64,000 bases of DNA, from assembly GCA_041687335.1 (NCBI GenBank), contig JAWLCE010000002.1, positions 62,001 to 126,000 on the forward strand, in the 5' to 3' direction. Below, piece after piece: positions 26,321 through 34,491 of the stretch (position 1 is the stretch's first letter; every line of letters begins with the position of its first letter). The notes below the pieces were generated by a model. It saw only the letters and a list, made by a program, of their open reading frames with translations. It was not told the origin of the DNA and did not search any database. This stretch comes from JAJFUE01 sp041687335. GTDB taxonomy: Bacteria; Sumerlaeota; Sumerlaeia; MVZB01. Position numbers and translations under genes: made by a program.

Positions 26321-28003
26321 CTACTGGAGCGACGGGATGCTCTGCGACGGGGTCTGCATCGGCGTACCAAACTCCTGGCGTCCCAGCGGGATGCTGGTCA
26401 GCCGCGCCAGCCGCGCCTCCGACTCACGCTGCCGCACCTGGATCAGCGGGTCGGTCCGCACCAGGCTCGGGTCCAGCCGCAGCGCCTCACGGTAGGTCTG
26501 GATCGCCATCTGGTAGTAGCGGATCGCCTCCTGGCGCGGACTGACGAGGTAGGGCACGTTCTGCCGGTCGGTCCAGAAGATCTGGTTGAAGAACACGTCC
26601 GCCTCGCGCTTGAGCTGGTTGGCCGTCTCGACCAGATCCAGCGCCCGGTCGCGCGACTGCTGCTGCATCGCCTGCATCTGCGCCTGCGAGTAGTTGATGA
26701 TCTGGTTGATCCGCTCGTCCACGTTGAGCGCCGTCGGGAATTCGTCGCGCACCTGCAGCGCCATCGTGCTGGCCAACTGGAAGTTGCCGTGGCGGAACTG
26801 AATCTCCGCGTCCTGCAGCCGGCGCTGCGCATACCGTTCGATCGCCTTCTGCGCCTCCTCGCGTTGGCCTGGGCTCTCCAGCAGCGCCCGATAGTGCTCC
26901 AGCGCCTCGCGGTCCAGCCCGCTGCGCTCGGCATACTGCGCCAGTTCCAGCCGCTTGGCCGGCTCCTCCAGGTTCGTCTCGCTCTGGCGCTTCAGATATT
27001 CGTAATGCACCACCGCGCTCGGATCGGTCATCGGGTCCAGCGTCGCCAGCAACTGGTAGTAGCGAATCGCCTGGTCATAGTTGCGCTCGCGCGCGTAGCG
27101 CAGATGCAGCCGGTCCAGCGAATCCAGCATCCGCTGCTCGGTGCGCGTGCCGCGATAGTCGTCGCTCTCGCGGAACAGCTGCAGGTAGTGGTGCGCCGCA
27201 TCCTCGTGCGAGCCGCTCTCATAATAAAGGTCGGCCAGCTTCAGCCGCAGGTTGCGGTCGGTCGGGTTTAGATTGACCAGCTGCTCATAAATCCGCGCCG
27301 CCTGCCCCTTTTTGTCGGGTGTGGTTTCCCACATCTGCAGCAGGCGGTTGATCGCATCCTCGTTCTCCTCGTTGGCCTGGAACGCCCGCTCGAACATCTC
27401 CTCGGCCCCGATCGGGTCGAGCCGGTCCTGGCGATCGATCCCCCACGCCAGGTAAAGGTCGCTGATCAGGTGGCGGATCTCCCGCCGCTGGTTCGGCGTC
27501 GGCACCAGCCGGCTCGCCTCGGTCAAGAGCTGCTCGGCCTGCTCGAAGCGCTGGCGTTCAATCAGCCCCCGCGCCTGCTCGCGCAGCTGGTCGATCTGGA
27601 CGATCGCCTGGTCGCGGCTGACCCGCCGGCTCTCATCGAGCCGCGCCTGCGCCTCGTCGAGCATCTCGCGCGCCGGACCGCTATCCGGAGCCTCCTCCAG
27701 CGCCTTCTGGAAGGTCTCGATCGCCTCGGCCAGGTTCCCCCGCTGCAGGTAGTCACGCCCGATGTGCAGGTGCCCCTCCACCTTCGATTCCTCGACCAGC
27801 TCCCGGATCCGCGCGCGCGGCACCGTCATCCGCCCCATCGCCGTCTGGATCAACACGCGATCCGAATCGTTCGGGGCCGACAGGATGATCCCGCGCAAGA
27901 CGCGGTTGTCGGTCGTGGTGATGACATCGCCGCGCGCCGGCATTGCCGCGCCCGCCGCCATCATCAGCCCGAGGCATGTCGTAACCACCAGGTTCCGATT
28001 CAT
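26321..28003 (-). CDS. Secreted TPR-repeat protein
   Basis: The protein is 560 residues with a signal peptide (MNRNLVVTTCLGLMMAAGAAMPARG). Residues about 26-70 form a small beta domain ('VITTTDNRVLRGIIL'). The rest is alpha-helical with repeated TPR-like pairs, such as 'AEAIETFQKALEEAPDSG', 'YYESGSHEDAAHHYLQLF' and 'AIRYYQMAIQTYREALRLDP'. It probably acts as a periplasmic scaffold; no partner can be named. GGAGGAT precedes the ATG. It converges with gmhA with only nine bases between the stops. Confidence 0.75.
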   Translation of the reverse strand: MNRNLVVTTCLGLMMAAGAAMPARGDVITTTDNRVLRGIILSAPNDSDRVLIQTAMGRMTVPRARIRELVEESKVEGHLHIGRDYLQRGNLAEAIETFQKALEEAPDSGPAREMLDEAQARLDESRRVSRDQAIVQIDQLREQARGLIERQRFEQAEQLLTEASRLVPTPNQRREIRHLISDLYLAWGIDRQDRLDPIGAEEMFERAFQANEENEDAINRLLQMWETTPDKKGQAARIYEQLVNLNPTDRNLRLKLADLYYESGSHEDAAHHYLQLFRESDDYRGTRTEQRMLDSLDRLHLRYARERNYDQAIRYYQLLATLDPMTDPSAVVHYEYLKRQSETNLEEPAKRLELAQYAERSGLDREALEHYRALLESPGQREEAQKAIERYAQRRLQDAEIQFRHGNFQLASTMALQVRDEFPTALNVDERINQIINYSQAQMQAMQQQSRDRALDLVETANQLKREADVFFNQIFWTDRQNVPYLVSPRQEAIRYYQMAIQTYREALRLDPSLVRTDPLIQVRQRESEARLARLTSIPLGRQEFGTPMQTPSQSIPSLQ

Positions 28004-28147
28004 CAGCCAGATCCTCCGTTCAGTCCGCGCGCATGCGCCGCCTTGCAGCGACCATGCATCCAGTTTATGCCCACCTGCGACAAGTTGTCAATTTGACCAA
28101 TTGCACTTGAATTGCACCAGCTGTTGCGCCCTATCCTTCCGCCGCCC

Positions 28148-29851
28148 CTAAAACTCGATCCTTCGCCAACGCGCCAGCCCGATCGTCATTGGCACCGCCA
28201 GCATCGCCGCCTGCAACGCAACCCATGCCGCCACCGAGGCCGGCACCAGCAGCGCCGGCACCCCATCCCCCTTGATGTGCAGATAAACCCAGGGCGCCTC
28301 CAGCGCCAGCGTCAGACCAATATAGATCAGGCTCAGGACCGCATTCAGCGTCCCCCCCACGCCGTTGGCGATCCGCGAGGGATTGTCCTCGCCAAAATTG
28401 GGCAGCGTCGCCCCCAGCCCCACCGGCCGCGCGCGCCGCCCCCCCGCCGGCGCCCCCACCGTGACCGCCGACAACAGGTAGATGAACCGCTCCGCGTGCA
28501 GCATCCAGGCCGACAGCAGCGCCAGCGGCAGCGTCAGCCCCAGCGCCGTCACCCAGCTGAGCATGAACTTGATCCACACCAGCTGCGTGCGCGGCATCGG
28601 CGCCAGCCCGATCGCCCACTGCTGGCGCCCCTCCAGGCTCAGCATCGGGTAGACGAAGCGCGTGGTCAGGATCGAGAGCACAAAGCAGGTCGCCCCGATG
28701 TTGAACATCGAGATGACCGCCTGCCAGAACGGCGCCAGCGCGGCCTCGCTGCCGCCCAGCCCCACCGTCGAGCGCAGGTTGGCCAGATAGATGAACAGCA
28801 GCCCGAACAGGATCACCAGCTGCCCCCACTGCGCCGGGTCGCGCCAGAAAATCGTCACGTCCTTGACCACCAGCGCGCGCGTCGGCCGCGGCAGCCACCC
28901 CAGCAGCCGGTCCAGCACCCCCGCCAGCCCGCCCCAGCGCGGCCGTCGCGCCGCGGCGCTGCCCGAGGTGCGGGCGTTGCACCAGCCACCGTAATACAGC
29001 GGCCCCGCCAGCCAGTCGCACGCCACCAGCCCCAGCGCCGCCGTCGTCCACAGCGCCGCTGCCCACAGCAGCGTCTCGCCGATCTCCCCCCGCTCGGCCG
29101 CCAGCAGACCCCGGCCCAGCCAGCTGCTCGGCAGCCACAGACCGTCGCCCACGCCCATGAAACGCATCACGCGCGCCAGCTCGTCGCTGTTCGGCCCCCG
29201 CGTCATCATCCGCGAGACTCCATAGAAGCGCTGCATCAGCGCCGCCCCCACCAGCCCCACCGTCGCCAGCGCGATCGCCAGCCGGATCATCTTGCGCGGC
29301 GGGAACCACGCCGTCACCACCAGCGCCAGCCCCGCCCCCAACGCCGCCGGGATTACCAAAAACGGCACTACCAGCACCGCCGTCCAAAAGTAGTAGGTCC
29401 AGTCCGTGATCTCCCGCGAGCGACCCATCGACACGAAGAACGGGAACGACAGGATCACGAATGCCCACGAGCTGTAGACGATCGACTCGAGCAGCTTGGC
29501 GAAGAACAGGTGGCGGTGCCGGATCGGCAGCGCCATCAGGAACTCCACCTCGCGCGAGATATACGTCGTCGTCAGCATGATGATCAGGTTGGAGAAGACC
29601 AGCATCGAGAAGAACGCCAGCAGCACCATGCGCACCAGCCGGTCCATCAGCGGCCGCCCAAAGACCTCCTGCCCCATCAGGAAGTCGAAGACCAGCGAGA
29701 ACATCGCCGTCCCGCCCCCCACCAGCATCAGCAGGATCATCAGCCCCACGCTCAGGTGGACATACATATACCGCCGCATCCGGCGCACCTGGTTGCCCGC
29801 CAGCCGCCACTTGAGCCCCAGAAACAGGCGTAGGAATGGAAAGAAACTCAT
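28148..29851 (-). CDS. ABC exporter permease (ABC-2 like)
   Basis: This 567-residue protein has about twelve hydrophobic segments and the conserved interior 'TTTYISREVEFLMALPIRH', 'ALVVKDVTIFWRDPAQWGQ' and 'LPNFGEDNPSRIANGVGGTLN', typical of large fused ABC-2 permeases described as putative ABC exporters. It should pair with the ATPase at 30723-31469, two genes upstream on the same strand. One helix near residues 475-495 contains an odd Arg-rich stretch (G-G-R-R-A-R-P) beside a poly-G tract at about 28430-28450; a compensated pair of frameshifts or an assembly error is possible. The substrate is unknown. Confidence 0.8.
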   Translation of the reverse strand: MSFFPFLRLFLGLKWRLAGNQVRRMRRYMYVHLSVGLMILLMLVGGGTAMFSLVFDFLMGQEVFGRPLMDRLVRMVLLAFFSMLVFSNLIIMLTTTYISREVEFLMALPIRHRHLFFAKLLESIVYSSWAFVILSFPFFVSMGRSREITDWTYYFWTAVLVVPFLVIPAALGAGLALVVTAWFPPRKMIRLAIALATVGLVGAALMQRFYGVSRMMTRGPNSDELARVMRFMGVGDGLWLPSSWLGRGLLAAERGEIGETLLWAAALWTTAALGLVACDWLAGPLYYGGWCNARTSGSAAARRPRWGGLAGVLDRLLGWLPRPTRALVVKDVTIFWRDPAQWGQLVILFGLLFIYLANLRSTVGLGGSEAALAPFWQAVISMFNIGATCFVLSILTTRFVYPMLSLEGRQQWAIGLAPMPRTQLVWIKFMLSWVTALGLTLPLALLSAWMLHAERFIYLLSAVTVGAPAGGRRARPVGLGATLPNFGEDNPSRIANGVGGTLNAVLSLIYIGLTLALEAPWVYLHIKGDGVPALLVPASVAAWVALQAAMLAVPMTIGLARWRRIEF

Positions 29852-29976
29852 GGCCGGGTGTGGTGCCTTTGAATTCTATAAATTTTATTCATGATCAAAA
29901 TTACCCATCGCCCATCTCCTGCCATTAGCCGGCTTCAAGCGGGGATTCCGGGTAGCTTGAAATCATTTGGGGCGCT

Positions 29977-30609
29977 TCAGAACGCTCTTTTTCCCTCTCC
30001 GTCAGATCCCGGCTTCGGCTCAATCCTAAAAATATCCCCTCCGCTGATGGTGCCGTTTGTTACGTCGTAACACAACGCGATGATCTCTTCCCATGCCTGC
30101 GATCCCCGATGCAGCGCTGTTTCGACTCGCTCCAAAGCCTCAAAATGCTCTCGCGTCAGCTCCATCGTCTCGTTGGGTCCCCGCCCCACCAAGGCATAAA
30201 AATTCGATTCACCGACGTAGAGCCAAATGGGATTGCCCTTGATCCGCACTGACATGCCGCGGTCGGTGCTGTATTTTGGGCCAAACAGCCAACCGTCTGA
30301 AGGAGGATCAAGGTTGAAGGGGTCAATGATCCATTTTGGGTCGACCGAGATGCGTGCTACCATCTCCGGCGACAGGGGACCCCAAAAACCCGGTTCTGCC
30401 AGCTTGATTCCCTGCACCTGCGCAGCCTTTTCTGCCAAGTATAGTGTTCTCCCTGCATGGCCATACCATGCGACTCGTGAACGGGTCGGGCTCCCGCCAA
30501 AGACCATCATGAGGAAAGGGCCAAAGAAGAAGGCCAGCATCAGCACCAATGCCGGTATGACACTCAGTAGTGAAGGCCCCTTTTTCGCAGTGTCATTTCC
30601 ATGTTCCAT
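29977..30609 (-). CDS. Hypothetical membrane-anchored protein in lower-GC DNA
   Basis: I do not recognise this 210-residue protein. It has a short charged N-terminus, one long hydrophobic helix (about LLSVIPALVLMLAFFFGPFLMMVF), then a soluble domain with 'GFWGPLSPEMVARI', 'WLFGPKYSTDRG' and 'SNFYALVGRGPNETMEL'. It is probably anchored with the domain outside the cytoplasm. The DNA here and on both sides (about 29870-30720) is much less GC-rich than the rest, with different codon use. It sits between the permease and the ATPase of an ABC exporter, so it may be a late insertion or an accessory subunit. Confidence 0.6.
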   Translation of the reverse strand: MEHGNDTAKKGPSLLSVIPALVLMLAFFFGPFLMMVFGGSPTRSRVAWYGHAGRTLYLAEKAAQVQGIKLAEPGFWGPLSPEMVARISVDPKWIIDPFNLDPPSDGWLFGPKYSTDRGMSVRIKGNPIWLYVGESNFYALVGRGPNETMELTREHFEALERVETALHRGSQAWEEIIALCYDVTNGTISGGDIFRIEPKPGSDGEGKRAF

Positions 30610-30722
30610 AAACTCTACTCGCATTTCGCTGCATCACGCCGAACACCTTCATCCCGGGTTCTCAACTCTCGGTTGCACGTTTTACATTTTACATTCTCTC
30701 AATAATCAAATCCGAACCATCC

Positions 30723-31469
30723 TTAACCATCCCCATCCGCCCCCGCTTCCCCCTCCGACGTCAGTAGCAAAAACAGCTCCTCCAGGTTGCCGTCGCGCGC
30801 CAGCCGCGCCCGCAGTTCCTTGATCGTGCCCAGGAACAGCAGCCGCCCGTGGTTGATTACCCCGATCCGATCGGCCAGTTCCTCGGCCACCGACAGCGTG
30901 TGCGTCGAGAGGAACACCGTCCGCCCAGCGTCGGCCTCCGCCCGTAGCAGCTGCTTGATCGTGCGCGCGCTTTGCGGGTCCAGCCCCACCATCGGCTCAT
31001 CAACCACCAGCAGCGCCGGCTCGTGCATCAGCGCCGTCGCAAAGACCAGCTTCTGGCGCATGCCGTGGCTGTAGTTCTCGATGAACTGGTCGGCCGCGCC
31101 CGTCAGCCGAAACAGATCGATGAAGCGCTCGAAGTGGCGGCGCTGCTCCGCCCGCGCGATCCCGAACAGGTCGCCCACGAACTGAAAATACTCCCGCCCG
31201 CTGAGTTTCTCGTAGAGGTAGGGCCGGTCCGGGATGTAGCCGATCCGCCGCTTGGCCGCCGTCGGGTCGCGCTGGATGTCATACCCCGCCACCAGTGCCC
31301 GCCCCGTGCTCGGCCGCAACAGCCCCGTCAGCATCTTGATCGTCGTCGTCTTGCCCGCCCCGTTGGGCCCCAGAAAGCAAAAGCACTCCCCCGCCGGGAT
31401 CGACAGCTCCAGGTCGATCACCGCGCGCTTGCCGTCGTAATTCTTGCCGAGCTGGTGGGTTTCAATCAT
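30723..31469 (-). CDS. ABC exporter ATP-binding protein
   Basis: The protein is 248 residues: Walker A GPNGAGKT (34-41), signature S-H-G-M-R-Q (134-139) and Walker B LLVVDEP (153-159), then 'LSTHTLSVAEELADRIGVINHG'. The Q-loop region reads G-Y-I-P-D-R-P instead of having a glutamine. This is the CcmA/NatA-like drug or antibiotic export branch that pairs with ABC-2 permeases, which is what lies at 28148-29851. The gene is transcribed first in the minus-strand unit, followed by the hypothetical gene and the permease. Confidence 0.88.
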   Translation of the reverse strand: MIETHQLGKNYDGKRAVIDLELSIPAGECFCFLGPNGAGKTTTIKMLTGLLRPSTGRALVAGYDIQRDPTAAKRRIGYIPDRPYLYEKLSGREYFQFVGDLFGIARAEQRRHFERFIDLFRLTGAADQFIENYSHGMRQKLVFATALMHEPALLVVDEPMVGLDPQSARTIKQLLRAEADAGRTVFLSTHTLSVAEELADRIGVINHGRLLFLGTIKELRARLARDGNLEELFLLLTSEGEAGADGDG

Positions 31470-31584
31470 CGGTTGCCGAAAACCCCCGTTCGTGATCGTC
31501 CTCAGGCCGAGTCATCATTCCACATCTCCCCGGCCAACGCAGCCAGTTTCAACCGCCTGCCCCTTCCAATCCATCTCAGACCAG

Positions 31585-31675
31585 ATTGAACCGCAAAAGC
31601 GCAAAGAGCGCAAAGGAAGCGCAAAGATTTCCTTTCCAAAGAAATCCTGGCAAGTATTCTCTGCTGCGGTTCAAT
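31585..31675. repeat. MITE-like palindromic element
   Basis: A 91-bp unit is bounded by a perfect 11-bp inverted repeat, ATTGAACCGCA at 31585-31595 and TGCGGTTCAAT at 31665-31675. Inside lie three close copies of GCGCAAAG and a small inverted repeat (GATTTC/GAAATC near 31626-31645). Elements with AACCGCAAAG-type ends occur in many intergenic regions of environmental bacteria. No transposase is encoded, so any movement would need one in trans. Confidence 0.6.
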
Positions 31676-31736
31676 CATCCGATCGGCACCAATTTCTGTC
31701 GCCAAATCCCCGGCCGCTGGTGCAACATCTTGGACG

Positions 31737-32981
31737 ATGTGCCCGACGCCTCTAGACCTTCTCCATTTCGCGCCCGCGCCGACCGACCTCGCAGCCGAGC
31801 TCGCCGCCTTCGCCGACTTCGGCTCCCCGACCCTCGTCACCACCACCCCATCGGCCGGCCTCAGCGTCCCAACCTACGTCAACGAGTTCTGGACCGCGCG
31901 CCAACGCGCTAGCCACACCCTGCATGAAATTTCATATCGCGCCTGTTTCAAGCCCGCCCTGCCGCGCTTCTTCATCGAGCGCCTGACGGCCCCCGGCGAG
32001 CTGGTCTACGACCCCTTCATGGGCCGCGGCACGACCCTGCTCGAGGCCGCGCTGCTCGGCCGTGCGGCGGCCGGTAATGACGCCAACCCACTCGCCTCGA
32101 TGCTGATCCGCCCGCGGCTGGCCCCGTCCGCCCCGGCAGCCATCGCCCGGCGCCTAGCCGAGCTCGAGCTGGATGGCGACGCCGACACGCCCCCCGAGCT
32201 GCTCGTCTTTTATCACCCCGAGACCCTGCGCGAGCTCTGCCGCCTGCGCGCCTGGTTCATCGACCGCGAGCGCGCCGGCACCCTCGACCCGCTCGACGAC
32301 TGGCTGCGCATGGTCGCGCTCAACCGTCTGACCGGCCACTCCCCCGGCTTCTTTTCGGTCTACACGCTGCCGCCCAACCAGGCCGTCTCGGTGGCTTCCC
32401 AGCGGCGCATCAACGAGCGGCGCGGCCAGACCCCGCCCCGCCGCGAGATCCGCCCGATCCTGCTCAAGAAATCGCGCCAGTTGCTCTCCGGGCTGCAGCT
32501 GGAGCCATTGCCGCCGCCGCCCGCCCCGCCGCGCCTGCTGACCGGCCCCGCCGCCGCCACACCGGCCCTTGACGCCGGCTCGGTGGCGCTCGTCGTCACC
32601 TCGCCGCCCTTCCTCAAGGTGGTCCAATACGAGCAGGATAACTGGCTGCGCTGCTGGTTCGCCGGGATTGATCCCGCCGCGATCGAAATCACGATGGAGC
32701 GCACGGTCGCCGGCTGGCGCCGCGCGATGTCGGCGGTTTTTATTGAGCTGGCGCGCGTGCTGCGGCCGGGGGGGCATGTGGCGTTCGAGGTCGGCGAGGT
32801 CGACGGCGGCCGCATCGGTCTGGAGGCCGAGGTCATCCCCTGCATGCTCGCCGCCGGTCTCGAGCCGCTCCTGATCCTGATCAACGCCCAGCAATTCACC
32901 AAGACTTCCAACTGCTGGGGCGTCACCAACAACGCGCGCGGCACCAACAGCAACCGCGTCGTCGTGGCCCGCAAACCTTGA
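31737..32981 (+). CDS. Orphan site-specific DNA methyltransferase
   Basis: This 414-residue protein has the SAM-binding motif I D-P-F-M-G-R-G-T-T (92-100) and the catalytic motif IV S-P-P-F (289-292), so it is an amino-methyltransferase (N4-cytosine or N6-adenine) with motif I before motif IV. Late strands 'RVLRPGGHVAFEVGEV' and 'TNSNRVVVARKP' complete the fold. No restriction endonuclease or specificity subunit lies next to it, so it is an orphan with a regulatory or protective role, or a remnant of a restriction system. The ATG at 31737 is the first in frame; no strong ribosome binding site is visible. Confidence 0.82.
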   Translation: MCPTPLDLLHFAPAPTDLAAELAAFADFGSPTLVTTTPSAGLSVPTYVNEFWTARQRASHTLHEISYRACFKPALPRFFIERLTAPGELVYDPFMGRGTTLLEAALLGRAAAGNDANPLASMLIRPRLAPSAPAAIARRLAELELDGDADTPPELLVFYHPETLRELCRLRAWFIDRERAGTLDPLDDWLRMVALNRLTGHSPGFFSVYTLPPNQAVSVASQRRINERRGQTPPRREIRPILLKKSRQLLSGLQLEPLPPPPAPPRLLTGPAAATPALDAGSVALVVTSPPFLKVVQYEQDNWLRCWFAGIDPAAIEITMERTVAGWRRAMSAVFIELARVLRPGGHVAFEVGEVDGGRIGLEAEVIPCMLAAGLEPLLILINAQQFTKTSNCWGVTNNARGTNSNRVVVARKP

Positions 32982-33016
32982 TCAAATCTTCTGTTTGAAC
33001 TTAAAACTTTTCGCGC

Positions 33017-34306
33017 TCAGGGGCTGGCCAGCTCGCGCAGGCTGAGGATCGCCTCGTGCAGCAGGCGCTGCTTGAGCCGCAGGCGCGACTGGCGCCGCCG
33101 TCGACGCTCGGCCGTCTCAACGCCGCCCTCCTCCACGCGCCCCTGATCCTCGTCTTCCTCGTCAAACAGCGCGTCGAATCGCTCGCGCAGCCGGGTCACG
33201 ATCGGCCCCAGTTGCGCCAGCGCGCGCGCCCCGTGCCACTTCTCGACTTCCTCCTCGACCAGCTGCCAGGCCACCCGGGCCGCCCCGGCGCGGCGGCGCT
33301 GGTTCTCGCCGACGACTTCCTCCAGCTCGCCAATGTCAAACAGCCCGACCCCCTCCAGCGTGCCCAGCGCCGGGTCCAGGATCCGCGGCACGGCCACGTC
33401 GACCATGCAGACCCGCGCCGGCCGCGCCCCCGCCCGGCTGCAGCTTTCATAGGCCTCGCGTGCCACGATCAGCTCGGGGGCGTGCGCCGCGCCGAGCACC
33501 AGCTCGGCCTCCGGCAGCAGCCGCGGCAGGTCGTCCAGCCCGTGGGGCTCCCCGCCCAGCTCGGCGGCCAGCTCCGCGGCGTGCTCCAGCGTCCGGTTGA
33601 CGATCATGAGCCGCCCCGGGCGCCGCTCGGCGATGGCCCGCGCCGCCATCCGGCTGATCTTGCCGGCGCCGATGATCAGGCAGCTCCGCCCCCCCAGCCC
33701 GCCCAGCCAGCTCTCCGCCCGCAGCACCGCCGCCATCCCCACGCACAGCGTGCCCTCGTTGAGCGCCGTCTCGCTGCGGATGCGCTTGCCGGCGCGAAAG
33801 GCCGCGTCCACCAGCGCGTACAGGTCCGCCCCCGAGCAGCCCGCCTCACGCGCCAGCGCGTGCGCCTCGCGCAGTTGCTGCTTGATCTGGTTCTCACCCA
33901 GGATCATCGAGTCCAGCCCGGCGGCGACGGCGAACAGGTGTCGCGCCGCCTCCAGCCCCTGATACTGGTAAAGCGCCGGCGGACCCGCCTCGGGATGCTC
34001 CAGGCTGGCCAGCCCGAAGAACAGCTCGCGCAGCCGGCACGGCAGCGCCTCGCCGCCCCAGGCATAAATCTCGGTGCGGTTGCAGGTCGAGATCACCAGC
34101 GCCTGGCTGGCAATCCCCTCGCGCCGGATCCGTCCCAGCAGTTCGCGGCAGCCCTCGCGCGAGAGCGCAAATCTCTCGCGCAACGCCAGCTCGGCGCGCG
34201 CATGGTTGATGCCGCAGACATGGGCCGTGCCGCTGGCGGCCAGCGCCCGCGCCTCCGGCGGCGCGGCGGGCATTTCGTTTTTCCGGTTTGTTTCAAGCAG
34301 CGTCAT
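33017..34306 (-). CDS. hemA: Glutamyl-tRNA reductase
   Basis: This 429-residue enzyme makes glutamate-1-semialdehyde from glutamyl-tRNA, the first committed step of C5-pathway haem synthesis. The motif S-T-C-N-R-T-E-I-Y contains catalytic Cys75. 'LDSMILGENQIKQQ', the NADPH-binding I-I-G-A-G-K-I-S-R-M and 'MVDVAVPRILDP' are all conserved. The C-terminus (about 385-415) is an Arg/Glu-rich dimerisation arm. It is the third gene of a minus-strand run resB-ccsA-hemA, an order also seen in deltaproteobacteria, linking haem supply to cytochrome c maturation next to a large cytochrome cluster. Confidence 0.93.
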   Translation of the reverse strand: MTLLETNRKNEMPAAPPEARALAASGTAHVCGINHARAELALRERFALSREGCRELLGRIRREGIASQALVISTCNRTEIYAWGGEALPCRLRELFFGLASLEHPEAGPPALYQYQGLEAARHLFAVAAGLDSMILGENQIKQQLREAHALAREAGCSGADLYALVDAAFRAGKRIRSETALNEGTLCVGMAAVLRAESWLGGLGGRSCLIIGAGKISRMAARAIAERRPGRLMIVNRTLEHAAELAAELGGEPHGLDDLPRLLPEAELVLGAAHAPELIVAREAYESCSRAGARPARVCMVDVAVPRILDPALGTLEGVGLFDIGELEEVVGENQRRRAGAARVAWQLVEEEVEKWHGARALAQLGPIVTRLRERFDALFDEEDEDQGRVEEGGVETAERRRRRQSRLRLKQRLLHEAILSLRELASP

Positions 34307-34491
34307 CGCGTGCTCCGAATCCAGTCAACCGCCGGTGTGGCGGGGGTGTCACGCTGGGCGGGGCGGCGGCGGAAGCGAAAAACCGGCCCTTTTCGCTGAT
34401 CGGCCGGCCTTTGCCGCGTTCCCCGCGCCTCCCGGCACCGCTGCCGGCCATCTCTCAGGCACCATTGCAGCTATCGTGCCAGCTGCCCGCC

